The notes: generated by a model not told the origin, from the letters alone. DNA of 37,592 nt from JAAFIP01 sp043778205 (GCA_043778205.1 JAYWGO010000181.1:1-37592), one strand, 5' to 3'. Positions 25,861 to 33,851 are shown, counted from the stretch's first letter. Made by a program: numbers and translations.

Positions 25861-25892
25861 ATAGCAACTGCGGTGCAAAGGAAGGCCTAAGC

Positions 25893-26576
25893 CTAACGAA
25901 ACCTCGACTGCGGCACCACTTTCAGATCGCCGGGCAAGGCGCTGATGTATTTGGCCATTTCTTTCATCTCGGCATTGGTGTACTGTTTGGCCACACCGCC
26001 CATCACGCCGTTGGCCCGACCCACTTTGGCCAAGCCTTCGGTTTTGTAGGATTTGAGCGCTACGGTCAGGTAGTCAGCATGCTGGCCCGCAAGCTTCGGG
26101 TAGCTGGGGTCAATCGGCTTGGCAAAATTAGCCCCATGGCACGACACGCAGGCACCTTTTTGTAGCAAGGCAGCCACGGCCACGCTGGGTTCCACGCTGG
26201 CGGTCTCAGGCAGGGTAGCGCCTTCTACTTTGCCGTGCTGGCTGTAGTAGGCACCTAAATCGGCCATGTCTTGTTCGCTCAACGATGTAGCTATTGACAC
26301 CATGGTGGGGTGCTTGCGCTCACCTTTTTGGTAGGCCGACAGCGCGTTGCTGATGTACTTGGCGCCTTGGCCCGAGATCATCGGTACGCGGTAAATCTCA
26401 GGAAAGCTGGCTTGGTAGCCTTTAATGCCATGGCAGCCAATGCACATAGCAGCCTTGGTTTTGCCCACATCGGCGTTGCCTTTGATGTCCTGAGCGAATG
26501 ACAAAGAGGTCACAGAAGCGACAACAACAGCAAAGACTAAGGCGGGCAAGCGGGATAAGGCGGGCAATTTGATCAT
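25893..26576 (-). CDS. Periplasmic dihaem cytochrome c4
   Basis: Electron carrier of the periplasm, feeding terminal oxidases. The signal peptide ends near residue 28 (SLSFAQD). Two c-type haem sites are present: CIGCH (45-49) and CVSCH (143-147), each starting a homologous cytochrome c half. Candidate axial methionines are in HPTMVSIATSLS and NGVMGGVAKQY. Length 227 fits cytochrome c4. The ATG at 26576 follows a Lys-containing short n-region. Not in an oxidase operon; it stands divergent from the MoxR gene. Confidence 0.92.
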   Translation of the reverse strand: MIKLPALSRLPALVFAVVVASVTSLSFAQDIKGNADVGKTKAAMCIGCHGIKGYQASFPEIYRVPMISGQGAKYISNALSAYQKGERKHPTMVSIATSLSEQDMADLGAYYSQHGKVEGATLPETASVEPSVAVAALLQKGACVSCHGANFAKPIDPSYPKLAGQHADYLTVALKSYKTEGLAKVGRANGVMGGVAKQYTNAEMKEMAKYISALPGDLKVVPQSRFR

Positions 26577-26714
26577 TTTGCGTACAGAATATGGGTAAGC
26601 GTGCTAGCGGACATGCACTAACGTTGTGGGGCAAGCCAAGCGGCATCGGCAACCAACGTTAAATTATATCCGGCTGCGCCCTCCTGTCTCATCCCAACCG
26701 CTAGTTATTCGACC

Positions 26715-27569
26715 ATGAAATTCCAAGGCACCTCCAATTACGTCGCCACCCAAGACCTGATGCTGGCCGTCAACGCCGCCATCACCCTCAAACGCCCGCT
26801 GCTGGTCAAAGGCGAGCCCGGCACCGGCAAAACCATGCTGGCCGAAGAGGTTGCCCAGAGCTTGGGCATGCCGTTGCTGCAGTGGCACATCAAAAGCACC
26901 ACCAAAGCCCAGCAAGGTTTGTACGAATACGATGCGGTGTCCCGCCTGCGCGACTCGCAGTTGTCCACCATCGACGGCAGCGACAAGGTCAAAGACATCC
27001 ACAACTACATCGTCAAAGGCGTGCTGTGGCAGGCATTTACCGCCGACCAACCGGTGGCGCTGCTGATCGACGAAATCGACAAAGCCGATATTGAGTTTCC
27101 TAACGACCTGCTGCGCGAGCTCGACCGCATGGAGTTTTACTGCTACGAGACCCGCGAACTGGTCAAAGCCGTCAACCGCCCGCTGGTGTTCATTACCTCG
27201 AACAACGAAAAAGAGCTGCCCGATGCATTTTTGCGCAGCTGCTTTTTTCACTACATCAAGTTTCCCGATGCGATCACCATGCAGCAGATCGTGGACGTGC
27301 ACTTTCCTGGCCTGAAAAAAGAACTGCTCACCGCCGCCATGCAAACCTTCTACGAGGTGCGCAACCTGCCCGGCCTGAAGAAAAAACCCTCCACTTCTGA
27401 GCTTTTAGACTGGCTTAAGCTGCTGATGGCCGAAGACATCCCGCTGGAAGCGCTGCAAAACCAGGACAACAAAGTCTCGGTACCGCCTCTGGTAGGCGCG
27501 CTGCTGAAAAACGAGCAAGACGTAACGCTGTTTGAAAAGCTGGTGTTTATGCAACGCAACAATCGCTAA
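26715..27569 (+). CDS. MoxR-family AAA+ ATPase
   Basis: Chaperone-type ATPase that usually works with a von Willebrand A protein to insert metal or assemble enzymes. Walker A GEPGTGKT (33-40), Walker B ALLIDEID (115-121), sensor-1 FITSNNEKELPDAFLRS (arginine finger region). Length 284 matches MoxR/CoxD types. Its usual partner, a VWA protein, is encoded 1.9 kb downstream (29512-30714) on the same strand, separated by four or five other genes. The target enzyme is not evident. Confidence 0.92.
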   Translation: MKFQGTSNYVATQDLMLAVNAAITLKRPLLVKGEPGTGKTMLAEEVAQSLGMPLLQWHIKSTTKAQQGLYEYDAVSRLRDSQLSTIDGSDKVKDIHNYIVKGVLWQAFTADQPVALLIDEIDKADIEFPNDLLRELDRMEFYCYETRELVKAVNRPLVFITSNNEKELPDAFLRSCFFHYIKFPDAITMQQIVDVHFPGLKKELLTAAMQTFYEVRNLPGLKKKPSTSELLDWLKLLMAEDIPLEALQNQDNKVSVPPLVGALLKNEQDVTLFEKLVFMQRNNR

Positions 27570-27608
27570 CCATCCCGCTAACATGTCGCTAACCATGCCT
27601 TCGCTAAC
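27564..27608 (+). repeat. CGCTAAC short direct repeats at the moxR end
   Basis: CGCTAAC occurs at 27564, 27576, 27587 and 27602; the first contains the moxR stop codon. Likely slippage-derived; CAT/ATG triplets between them follow no reading frame. Confidence 0.55.
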
Positions 27609-27640
27609 AACGCGACCGATTTCACCGCCAAGGACACACC

Positions 27641-27868
27641 ATGAATAAACTTCTGCTGCAGGGCATTACCGATGCCATGGGCTTTGTGGGCGGCGGCTTG
27701 GCGGGCATGTTTGTAGCCCGCGCGTTTGGCATGGACATTTTTACCGAAGGCTACGGTGGCACCAGCATGGGCGGTATCTTGCTGTGCGGCCTGGGCGGCG
27801 GCGCAGGCCTGCAGCTAGCCCGCTGGGTGCGCGCCAAAGTGTACCCAGAGAACAAAGACGGCGAATAA
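27641..27868 (+). CDS. Small glycine-rich membrane protein
   Basis: 75 residues. Two glycine-rich hydrophobic segments (GFVGGGLAGMFVARAFG and GGILLCGLGGGAGLQLARWV) suggest two membrane helices that pack tightly, with a charged C-terminal tail ending KDGE. The ATG at 27641 is preceded by AAGGA (27628-27632), about 8 nt upstream. Lies between moxR and the GNAT gene on the same strand. I do not recognise the family. Confidence 0.65.
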   Translation: MNKLLLQGITDAMGFVGGGLAGMFVARAFGMDIFTEGYGGTSMGGILLCGLGGGAGLQLARWVRAKVYPENKDGE

Positions 27869-27929
27869 CACCGTCTTGCAGCTGCGTGCGCAGCACATTG
27901 ACCGTGCAAGCTCTAAATTTTTATACCCC

Positions 27930-28532
27930 ATGACACCCTCCACACTTGTTACGCCTGTCACCTTAAACCTGCGCGGCCTGCGCCTAGAACCTCTCGCACT
28001 AGCGCACGAAGACGGCCTGCGCCAAGCGGCCCTGGACGGCGAACTGTGGAAGCTGCGCATCACCTCGGTGCCCGAGCCTGAGAACACCCGCGCCTACATC
28101 GAAACCGCTTTGGCCATGCGCGCTGACGGCAACCGCTTTGCATTTGCCGTCATCGACCAGGCCACAGGCAAAGTGCTAGGCTCTAGCAGCTACCACGACA
28201 TACTGCCTGCCGTCAAAAGGCTAGAGATTGGCTACACCTGGTACGCCAAAAGCGCGCAGCGCAGCCACGTCAACAGCACTTGCAAACTCATGCTGATGAC
28301 GCACGCCTTTGAAACCCTAGGCTGCCAGGTTGTAGGCTGGCGCACCGACAACTTTAACTTCGCATCCCAACAAGCCATCGAGCGCCTGGGCGCGCACAAA
28401 GACGGCACGATAAGAGGCCACGCCCTGCGCCGCGATGGCACGGTGCGCGACACCGTGATGTACAGCATGCGCGCAGGGGAATGGGCCGAGGCGAAGGCGC
28501 AGTTGGTGTACCAGCTGGACAAACCGCGGTGA
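27930..28532 (+). CDS. GNAT N-acetyltransferase (RimJ/RimL type)
   Basis: Transfers acetyl from acetyl-CoA, probably to a protein N-terminus or small amine. Motifs: LRGLRLEPLALAHEDGLRQA at the N-terminus, VLGSSSYHDI and EIGYTWYAKSAQRSHVNSTC as the strand and CoA loop, and GWRTDNFNFASQQAIERLGA as the typical RimL-like NxxSxxAIExLG helix. The start is ATG 27930; an upstream TTG would add 18 residues unlike the fold. Substrate unknown. Lies within the moxR-to-VWA gene string. Confidence 0.85.
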   Translation: MTPSTLVTPVTLNLRGLRLEPLALAHEDGLRQAALDGELWKLRITSVPEPENTRAYIETALAMRADGNRFAFAVIDQATGKVLGSSSYHDILPAVKRLEIGYTWYAKSAQRSHVNSTCKLMLMTHAFETLGCQVVGWRTDNFNFASQQAIERLGAHKDGTIRGHALRRDGTVRDTVMYSMRAGEWAEAKAQLVYQLDKPR

Positions 28533-28572
28533 GGCGCAACCACTTGCAAGAGTAACGTGTATAAAACTTTAC

Positions 28573-28614
28573 TTGAGCATATTTTCATAAATGTATATAC
28601 AATCACCATATACA
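28573..28614 (+). promoter_or_regulatory. Promoter and operator of the vapBC module
   Basis: TTGAGC (28573-28578) and TATACA (28596-28601) are spaced 17 bp and look like a sigma-70 promoter. An inverted repeat TGTATAT (28592-28598) / ATATACA (28608-28614) overlaps the -10 element, a usual place for VapB autorepression. Inferred from sequence only. Confidence 0.55.
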
Positions 28615-28627
28615 AATGGAGCTTACC

Positions 28628-28999
28628 ATGAACTCCCGCATCCCAGCATCAGCACTACAAACCACAGCATCTAAAGTTGCCTCGGTCTTTACCAGTGGCA
28701 ACAGTCAGGCCGTGCGCATCCCTAAAGAGTTTCAGATCAAGACCAAGCAGGTCACCATTGTGCAACGCGGCGATGAGCTGGTGCTTAAACCTAAATACCA
28801 AACATTTGGCGAACTGCTGGCCAACTTACCAAAGATGACTGCAAAAGAGGCTGTTGAATGGGACAAAGCTATGCAAGCTATCCGTGAAATTCGCAAAGAG
28901 CCTCCTCAAGAACGTGATTGGGCTCATCTTTTTGAAGCGGATGCATCACCCATACGCAAGAGCCCTCTAGGCACCGCTCCAAAGAAAGCCAAGACATGA
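28628..28999 (+). CDS. vapB: VapB-type antitoxin
   Basis: Antitoxin of a type II system. An AbrB/SpoVT-like swapped-hairpin DNA-binding domain is visible at about residues 18-55: VFTSGNSQAVRIPKEF then VTIVQRGDELVLKPK. The acidic, helical C-terminal part (about 56-100) should wrap the toxin, then a Lys-rich tail. I choose ATG 28628 because GGAG (28618-28621) lies 6 nt before; ATG 28616 is an alternative. The stop overlaps the toxin start by 4 bp (ATGA, 28996-28999). Confidence 0.88.
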   Translation: MNSRIPASALQTTASKVASVFTSGNSQAVRIPKEFQIKTKQVTIVQRGDELVLKPKYQTFGELLANLPKMTAKEAVEWDKAMQAIREIRKEPPQERDWAHLFEADASPIRKSPLGTAPKKAKT

Positions 29000-29397
29000 C
29001 CTACATGCTAGATACCGACACATTTTCTTATCTGGTCAAAGGCTCATACCCCGTGCAACAAGCCGCGTTGAAAATTGATCCCGACCGGATCAAAATTTCA
29101 GTGGTAACGCAAGCCGAAGTGTGGTTTGGTATGCAACTGCACCCGCCAGGTGCACACAAACAGGCCCGCATCCGCGAGTTATTTGAGGGTATTGAAGTGC
29201 TGCCCTTGGGCAGCACAGTAGCCGCAGGCTATGCAAACATTCGGGCCAAACTCCATAAAACTGGCACCCTGATCGGCCCCAACGATTTGTGGATTGCAGC
29301 GCATGCGTTAAGTACCGGTATGACCCTGGTAACAAACAACACCCGCGAATTCAAACGTGTATTGGGCTTGAAGCTGGAAAACTGGGTGCTTGTATGA
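28996..29397 (+). CDS. vapC: VapC-type PIN-domain toxin ribonuclease
   Basis: Mg-dependent endoribonuclease, usually cutting tRNA or rRNA, neutralised by VapB. The acidic PIN residues are present: D6 and D8 in YMLDTDT, E41 in QAEVWFG, D97 in GPNDLWIAAHA and TNNTREF near 113-119. Length 133 is normal. The module sits inside the moxR-VWA region with its own promoter, consistent with insertion of a mobile-type cassette. Nothing suggests it is broken. Confidence 0.9.
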   Translation: MTYMLDTDTFSYLVKGSYPVQQAALKIDPDRIKISVVTQAEVWFGMQLHPPGAHKQARIRELFEGIEVLPLGSTVAAGYANIRAKLHKTGTLIGPNDLWIAAHALSTGMTLVTNNTREFKRVLGLKLENWVLV

Positions 29398-29511
29398 ATC
29401 ACTTGACCGTAAAACCCCCGACTACAATAAACGCCGCAGGTAATGGTCTAGGCAAAACTCTGAGCAAGGCAAAACCATCAAACAGATCAGTGCGAATCTT
29501 GGAGTGATGCC

Positions 29512-30714
29512 ATGCTAATCGACTTTTTTTACACCCTGCGCTCCGCCAAACTGCCTGTGTCAGTCAAGGAGTTTTTAACGCTGCTGGAAGCCTTGAAAGA
29601 AGGCGTGGTGGGCCCCAACGGCCAGAGCGAGGACGGCAGTGGCTACAAGATTGACGACTTTTACTACCTCAGCCGCACGGCGCTGGTGAAAGACGAGAAG
29701 CATTACGACAAGTTTGACCGCGCCTTTGCCTCGTACTTCAAAGGCGTAGAAATGGTGACAGATTTCACCAAGGAAATTCCGCTGGACTGGCTGCGCAAGA
29801 ACCTAGAGCTCAACTTAAGCCCCGAAGAGCTGGCCAAGATTGAGAAGATGGGCTGGGACGAGCTGATGGAGACGCTGAAGAAACGTTTTGAAGAGCAAAA
29901 AGAACGCCACGAGGGCGGCAGCAAATGGATTGGTACGGGCGGCACCTCGCCGTTTGGCGCGTATGGGCAAAATCCGCAAGGTATTCGCATAGGGCAAGAC
30001 AAAAGCCGTAACAAAAGCGCAGTCAAGGTGTGGGACCAGCGCGCCTACAAAGACTACGACGACACGCAGGAGTTGGGCACGCGCAATATCAAAGTTGCGC
30101 TGCGCCGCCTGCGCAAATTTGCCCGCGAAGGTGCGCTAGACGAACTGGACTTGGACGACACCATCCGCTCTACAGCCGCCAACGCAGGCTGGCTCGACAT
30201 CAAAATGGTGCCTGAGCGGCATAACAACGTGAAGGTGCTGCTGCTGATGGACGTGGGCGGCACGATGGACGAGCACATTCACCGTGTAGAAGAAATGTTT
30301 TCTGCATCCAAAGCAGAGTTTAAACACCTGGAGTTTTACTACTTCCACAACTGCGTGTACGACTTTATGTGGAAGAACAACCGACGCCGCTACGCGGAGA
30401 AGTTTCCCACCCAAGACATTATTCGCAAGTACAACAAAGACTATAAACTGATCTTTATTGGCGATGCCACCATGAGCCCGTACGAGATTTTGCAGCCTGG
30501 CGGCAGCGTGGAATACAACAACGAAGAAGCCGGTGTGGAGTGGCTCCAGCGGCTAACGCAAGCCTTCCCCAAGTTTGCCTGGATCAACCCCGAGCCGCAG
30601 GGCGTGTGGCAGTACCGCCAAAGCATCGGCATCATGCAGCAGATCATGTCGCAGCGCATGTACCCGCTTACCGTCAAAGGGCTGGAAGAAGCCATGCGCT
30701 TGCTGTCGAAGTAA
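29512..30714 (+). CDS. VWA-domain protein, MoxR partner (CoxE-like)
   Basis: Function with MoxR ATPases in assembling or activating an enzyme or envelope complex. The N-terminal half is charged and helical (FFYTLRSAKLPVSVKEFLTL and LKKRFEEQKERHEGG). The VWA domain begins near residue 240, with the MIDAS loop LLLMDVGGTMDEH (D247, G249, T251), where the usual DxSxS has a Gly at the second position; from memory this is normal for the family. Later motifs: LEFYYFHNCVYDFMW and LIFIGDATMSPYEI. ATG 29512 has GGAG (29499-29502) 9 nt before it. Normally adjacent to moxR; here 1.9 kb away. Confidence 0.88.
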   Translation: MLIDFFYTLRSAKLPVSVKEFLTLLEALKEGVVGPNGQSEDGSGYKIDDFYYLSRTALVKDEKHYDKFDRAFASYFKGVEMVTDFTKEIPLDWLRKNLELNLSPEELAKIEKMGWDELMETLKKRFEEQKERHEGGSKWIGTGGTSPFGAYGQNPQGIRIGQDKSRNKSAVKVWDQRAYKDYDDTQELGTRNIKVALRRLRKFAREGALDELDLDDTIRSTAANAGWLDIKMVPERHNNVKVLLLMDVGGTMDEHIHRVEEMFSASKAEFKHLEFYYFHNCVYDFMWKNNRRRYAEKFPTQDIIRKYNKDYKLIFIGDATMSPYEILQPGGSVEYNNEEAGVEWLQRLTQAFPKFAWINPEPQGVWQYRQSIGIMQQIMSQRMYPLTVKGLEEAMRLLSK

Positions 30715-30749
30715 GTTGGCCTTCTAGCGCAGGGGCGCAGCACTGCCAC

Positions 30750-30755
30750 TACAAT
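30750..30755 (+). promoter_or_regulatory. Possible -10 element of the tRNA-Arg gene
   Basis: TACAAT lies 38 bp before the tRNA and the -35 region is poor. A weak candidate only. Confidence 0.3.
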
Positions 30756-30792
30756 CTAGTTTGTTTTCACAAACCCCTCTAGCAACCAAGCC

Positions 30793-30867
30793 GTCACCGT
30801 CATCTAATGGATAAGATTCGCCCCTCCTAAGGGCGGCATACAGGTTCGATTCCTGTCGGTGGCACCA
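30793..30867 (+). tRNA. tRNA-Arg (anticodon CCT)
   Basis: Reads AGG codons. Full cloverleaf by eye: acceptor GTCACCG (30793-30799) with CGGTGGC (30857-30863, one G-T pair); D arm ATCT/AGAT; anticodon stem CGCCC/GGGCG with loop CTCCTAA and anticodon CCT (30826-30828); T arm ACAGG/CCTGT with loop TTCGATT; discriminator A then CCA encoded (30865-30867). The CDF gene starts 8 nt later with no terminator between. Confidence 0.95.
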
Positions 30868-30875
30868 ACCCTGCC

Positions 30876-31805
30876 GTGAACCTCCCGCAATTTACCCCCA
30901 AACAACTGCTCAAAGCCTCTGTGGCAGTGGCCTTGGTAACGATTGCGCTGAAAACCCTGGCTTGGTACCTGACAGGCTCGGTCGCGTTGCTGTCTGATGC
31001 GATGGAGTCGCTTGTGAACCTGGCCAGCGCGGCCTTTGCGCTGTGGATGGTGCAGATTGCCGAGCGGCCTGCAGACGATGACCATCCGTTTGGGCATTAC
31101 AAAGCAGAGTATTTTTCTTCAGGCTTTGAGGGCTTTCTGATTTTGGCCGCAGCAGTGGCCATTATCGTAGCGGCCAGCTACCGGCTGCTGAGCCCACAGC
31201 CTTTGGAACAAATAGGCTTAGGGCTCACACTGTCTCTGGTCAGCACGGCCATCAACGGCGCGCTGGCTTGGCTGATGCTGCGCGTGGGCCGTGCCAAGCG
31301 CAGCATAGCGCTAGAGGCCGATGCCCGCCACCTGATGACCGATGTATGGACCACCCTGGGTGTCGTGGTGGGCATTATCTTGGTATGGGCCACCGGCTGG
31401 CTGTGGCTGGACGCAGCGGTGGCCATCGCCGTAGCGCTGAACATTGTGCGCGAAGGCGTGCACCTGATGTGGCGCTCTAGCCAAGGGCTGATGGACGAGG
31501 CCATGGACGCGGCAGACCTGCAGGCCATTCGCGCTGTGCTGGACAGTTTTGAGACGCAGCGCAACGGCGCTGAGATTTTGCGCTTTGACCACCTGCACAC
31601 CCGCAAGGCAGGCCAGCGCTGTTTTGTGGATGTGCACATGCACATGCCTGCCAGCTGGACGCTAGGCCGCGCCGCCGCGCTGCGCGGCAATGTAGAGCAG
31701 GCGCTGATGGATGCCGTGCCCGGCGTGCGCGCGGCTATTCAACTGCTGCCCAACAATGTGGAGTCGCAAGAAGAAATCAACCGCGCGCTGGATGCTTTGC
31801 AATAA
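30876..31805 (+). CDS. Cation diffusion facilitator (metal exporter)
   Basis: Inner-membrane antiporter exporting Zn2+, Co2+, Fe2+ or Mn2+ against protons. Metal-site motifs: VALLSDAMESLVNL in helix 2 with D41, and ALEADARHLMTDVW in helix 5 with H/D pair. HPFGHYKAEYF is the conserved loop after helix 2. A cytoplasmic C-terminal domain (from about residue 210) ends VDVHMHMPASW. GTG start 30876 lies 8 nt after the tRNA CCA end, without a clear Shine-Dalgarno; no good downstream start precedes helix 1. Metal specificity cannot be read. Confidence 0.9.
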   Translation: MNLPQFTPKQLLKASVAVALVTIALKTLAWYLTGSVALLSDAMESLVNLASAAFALWMVQIAERPADDDHPFGHYKAEYFSSGFEGFLILAAAVAIIVAASYRLLSPQPLEQIGLGLTLSLVSTAINGALAWLMLRVGRAKRSIALEADARHLMTDVWTTLGVVVGIILVWATGWLWLDAAVAIAVALNIVREGVHLMWRSSQGLMDEAMDAADLQAIRAVLDSFETQRNGAEILRFDHLHTRKAGQRCFVDVHMHMPASWTLGRAAALRGNVEQALMDAVPGVRAAIQLLPNNVESQEEINRALDALQ

Positions 31806-31831
31806 ATAGTTTGGCTACAGCAGCCCCAAAT

Positions 31832-33214
31832 TTAGGGCGCGGCGTAACGCAAGCTGCCAAATAAACCGTCTTTCTCATCTTCAGGCCCGGCAGCAAAATA
31901 CAGCGCGTTGCTGTCGCCCAAACTCTCGCCATTGCCAAACTGCAGCGCCCACAGGCCCGCAATAGCTAGCGGCTTATCAGCAGCATCGCGCAGGTCGTCT
32001 ATATAAGTACCCGTGCTGGCGTTAAATGCGCAAATACGCCCTGCACCACCAAAGTTACCTACTAACAAAGCCCCCGACAGTGGGCCAAAATTGTCTGGTG
32101 CAATCGCTAAGCCCCACGGTGCGTTCAGCCGCTTGGCATCGTCAAAAATACGCACACGCTCGCCCACTGCGTTAAATTCCACCAGCTTGCCTTTACCGGG
32201 GCGGTTGCCGGTGGCCAGCTCGGCTGCAGCATCTAGCACGTCTTCCTCAGCCGCGTAGAAGCTGCCTGGCTGGGCGCTAGCATCGGGGTTGGGTTGGCTG
32301 ATGGCATAGGCCACAAACACACGCGCAGCTGCGCCCTCGCCTAGCACCTGGATGTTAAATGGCACAGGGTCGCCGGGTACTACGGCGCGTCCGCCACCAG
32401 CACCTGCTGCGCCCGAGCCAAACGGATTGGCAAATCCTAGGGTGGGTACTTTGGCCCAGTTTTTGTCCAGCGTGACAATCTGCGGGTTGGCACCAAAATC
32501 TGCCAACCACATGGTGTCCCACGTACCCGGTTTAATCGCTACGCCAAAAAAAGCACTGCCATCTAATGCCCCGTCGTATTTTTCTTCTGCCGCGCCATCA
32601 GCGCGTACGATGGTGCCGCTGCTGCTTCGGTCGGTCCAGCCGCTCACTTTGCCCGAATCAGTCACAAATACAAAACGTGCTGAACCGTCAAAGCTGGTGG
32701 CTGCGGCCCCGTTGCCCACTATCTGACCGGTGATGCGAAAGTGGGTCGCGGCAGCGGGCGTGCCGGTCAAGGGTGCGCCGTTGTACACCACGCCCGTGAT
32801 CTTGCCTAAACTGGTATCGGTGGTAAGCGAATCAGTGCCCGAGACGGTGACCTTTTTCAACCCATCTTGAAACAGTGTCTGCAAGCTGGTTGTAGCCGAG
32901 GCTTTTACATCCCCCACATACTGCCAGCTGGTGCCACCACCACCCACCCAAAAGTGCCCGCCTGCCCCCTTGGGGCGAATGGCTATACCCCAAGCGTTAA
33001 CAAATTCAGGCTCGGTAAATTTGGCTTGGTAACTGGCTTTGTTAGCAACCAAATTGGTTTGCGTATACCGATTGGCTGCAGGTGCAACCGGTATGGCGGT
33101 GTTGTCGCTGCCGCAGGCAGTGAGCCACGCTGAAGAGCCGCCCAATACGGCAAGGCTGCCCAGCTGCAACAGTTGGCGGCGCTGCAGCGGTGTGTTTTGA
33201 GCAGTAAATTGCAT
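31832..33214 (-). CDS. Lipoprotein resembling TIGR03118 family
   Basis: Exported, probably lipid-anchored protein of 460 residues. N-terminus: RR at 12-13 then a hydrophobic stretch and lipobox LTAC (31-34). Mature part has beta-propeller-like strands: NLVANKASYQAKFTEPEFVN followed by AWGIAIRPKGAGGHFWVG, and ANPFGSGAAGAGGGRAV near the middle. This layout matches my memory of TIGR03118, whose function is unknown. AAAGGA lies just before the ATG. Convergent with the CDF gene. A 38-codon ORF lies 44 bp upstream on the same strand. Confidence 0.7.
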   Translation of the reverse strand: MQFTAQNTPLQRRQLLQLGSLAVLGGSSAWLTACGSDNTAIPVAPAANRYTQTNLVANKASYQAKFTEPEFVNAWGIAIRPKGAGGHFWVGGGGTSWQYVGDVKASATTSLQTLFQDGLKKVTVSGTDSLTTDTSLGKITGVVYNGAPLTGTPAAATHFRITGQIVGNGAAATSFDGSARFVFVTDSGKVSGWTDRSSSGTIVRADGAAEEKYDGALDGSAFFGVAIKPGTWDTMWLADFGANPQIVTLDKNWAKVPTLGFANPFGSGAAGAGGGRAVVPGDPVPFNIQVLGEGAAARVFVAYAISQPNPDASAQPGSFYAAEEDVLDAAAELATGNRPGKGKLVEFNAVGERVRIFDDAKRLNAPWGLAIAPDNFGPLSGALLVGNFGGAGRICAFNASTGTYIDDLRDAADKPLAIAGLWALQFGNGESLGDSNALYFAAGPEDEKDGLFGSLRYAAP

Positions 33215-33258
33215 AGTTTTCCTTTAGTTTGTAAGTTATTGCACGCTGGTGGGCTGGG

Positions 33259-33375
33259 CTACCGTTCGCACTGGTGCTCTGCATAGCCCGTCATCAGCGC
33301 CAAAGTGCCTACCAGCATGCCGTCGATGCACGGCAAATCTATGTCTATGTCCGCATTCGTATTGGTTGTACGCAT
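33259..33375 (-). CDS. Candidate 38-residue small protein
   Basis: An ATG at 33375 with AAAGGTGG (33383-33390) 7 nt upstream opens a 38-codon frame ending TAG (33259). The peptide starts MRTTNTNADIDIDLPCIDG, then has the hydrophobic stretch MLVGTLALMTGYA and ends AEHQCER; the two cysteines flank it. The good ribosome-binding site, the non-random look and the position directly before the lipoprotein gene on the same strand support it as real. I do not recognise the family with certainty. Could be a metal-binding or regulatory micro-protein; that is inference. Confidence 0.5.
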   Translation of the reverse strand: MRTTNTNADIDIDLPCIDGMLVGTLALMTGYAEHQCER

Positions 33376-33509
33376 ACCCAAACCACCTTTCGTTTCAAAA
33401 TTACGAGTTCAGTGGCTAGCTAGGGTTTGCTTGTCAACAGACCTTGCTGGCTAACGTTAAAGCCTCCAACTAACCTGTTGTGTTCACCTAAAAAGGTTAC
33501 CAAGGTTAT

Positions 33510-33548
33510 TTGCAAAGCTGTATGTTATCGTATATGATAATCATTCTC
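33510..33548 (+). promoter_or_regulatory. Fur box and promoter of hemP
   Basis: GTATATGATAATCATTCTC (33530-33548) matches the 19-bp Fur consensus at 15 positions. TTGCAA (33510-33515) and TATGAT (33533-33538) are spaced 17 bp; the -10 lies inside the box. Fe-loaded Fur should repress the genes downstream. This is inferred from sequence. Confidence 0.85.
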
Positions 33549-33599
33549 ATTTGCAACAACTCAGCAAATTTTTTGCGCTGTTACCTTTTAGGCTTACTT

Positions 33600-33794
33600 A
33601 TGACTGCATCGCACACCACCACCACCAAAGCATCCAACCCGGCAAACAGCCGCCTTGAAAGCGCAGCAAACGGCCAAGCACCGCTGCACAGCACAAGCTT
33701 GCTGCGCGGCAGCAAAACCGTTGCCATCACGCACAACGGCATGCTCTACACGCTGCAGGCCACCAAGCTGGGCAAACTGATCCTCACCAAATAA
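33600..33794 (+). CDS. hemP: Hemin uptake protein HemP
   Basis: Small protein (64 residues) of the HemP family. The conserved C-terminal half is SLLRGSKTVAITHNGMLYTL and ATKLGKLILTK. Start ATG 33600 is chosen because an in-frame ATG at 33510 would overlap the promoter and Fur box. Fur-regulated in many Burkholderiales and implicated in activating haem uptake gene expression. No haem receptor gene follows in the window; the next gene is an iron-binding protein. Confidence 0.9.
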   Translation: MTASHTTTTKASNPANSRLESAANGQAPLHSTSLLRGSKTVAITHNGMLYTLQATKLGKLILTK

Positions 33795-33835
33795 AGAAGT
33801 CCCGTTTTGGGATGCCTCTTTAATTCACTTTTTTT
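33793..33835 (+). terminator. Attenuator-like hairpin between hemP and the iron-binding gene
   Basis: An imperfect stem pairs AAAGA...TCCC (from 33793) with GGGA...TCTTT (to 33821); TTTTTTT (33829-33835) follows after 7 bases. Its place between the two genes suggests partial termination, with hemP transcribed more than the iron-binding gene. The stem is weak. Confidence 0.4.
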
Positions 33836-33851
33836 AACTTGAACTATCGCT

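Larger units (their letters stand above)
25589..25892. other. 304-bp intergenic region between parA-like and cytochrome c4 genes
   Basis: No gene is visible. It must carry the parA promoter on the minus strand and holds, in order, an 11-bp tandem repeat, a strong terminator hairpin and repeat A copy 5, all described separately. Confidence 0.6.

Noticed and set aside
26664..27344. 226-codon minus-strand frame opposite the MoxR gene
   Set aside because: Overlaps Walker A and B of a recognisable ATPase; the antisense peptide has the repetitive V/G/H composition typical of shadows.
29403..29428. TTGACC and TACAAT before the VWA gene as a promoter
   Set aside because: The spacer is only 14 bp, too short for a usual sigma-70 promoter.
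30793..30867. tRNA-Arg as an integration site
   Set aside because: No integrase, no duplicated tRNA 3' end and no island-like genes downstream.
33432..33437. TTGACA on the minus strand as promoter of the 38-codon ORF
   Set aside because: No -10-like hexamer at 16-18 bp from it.
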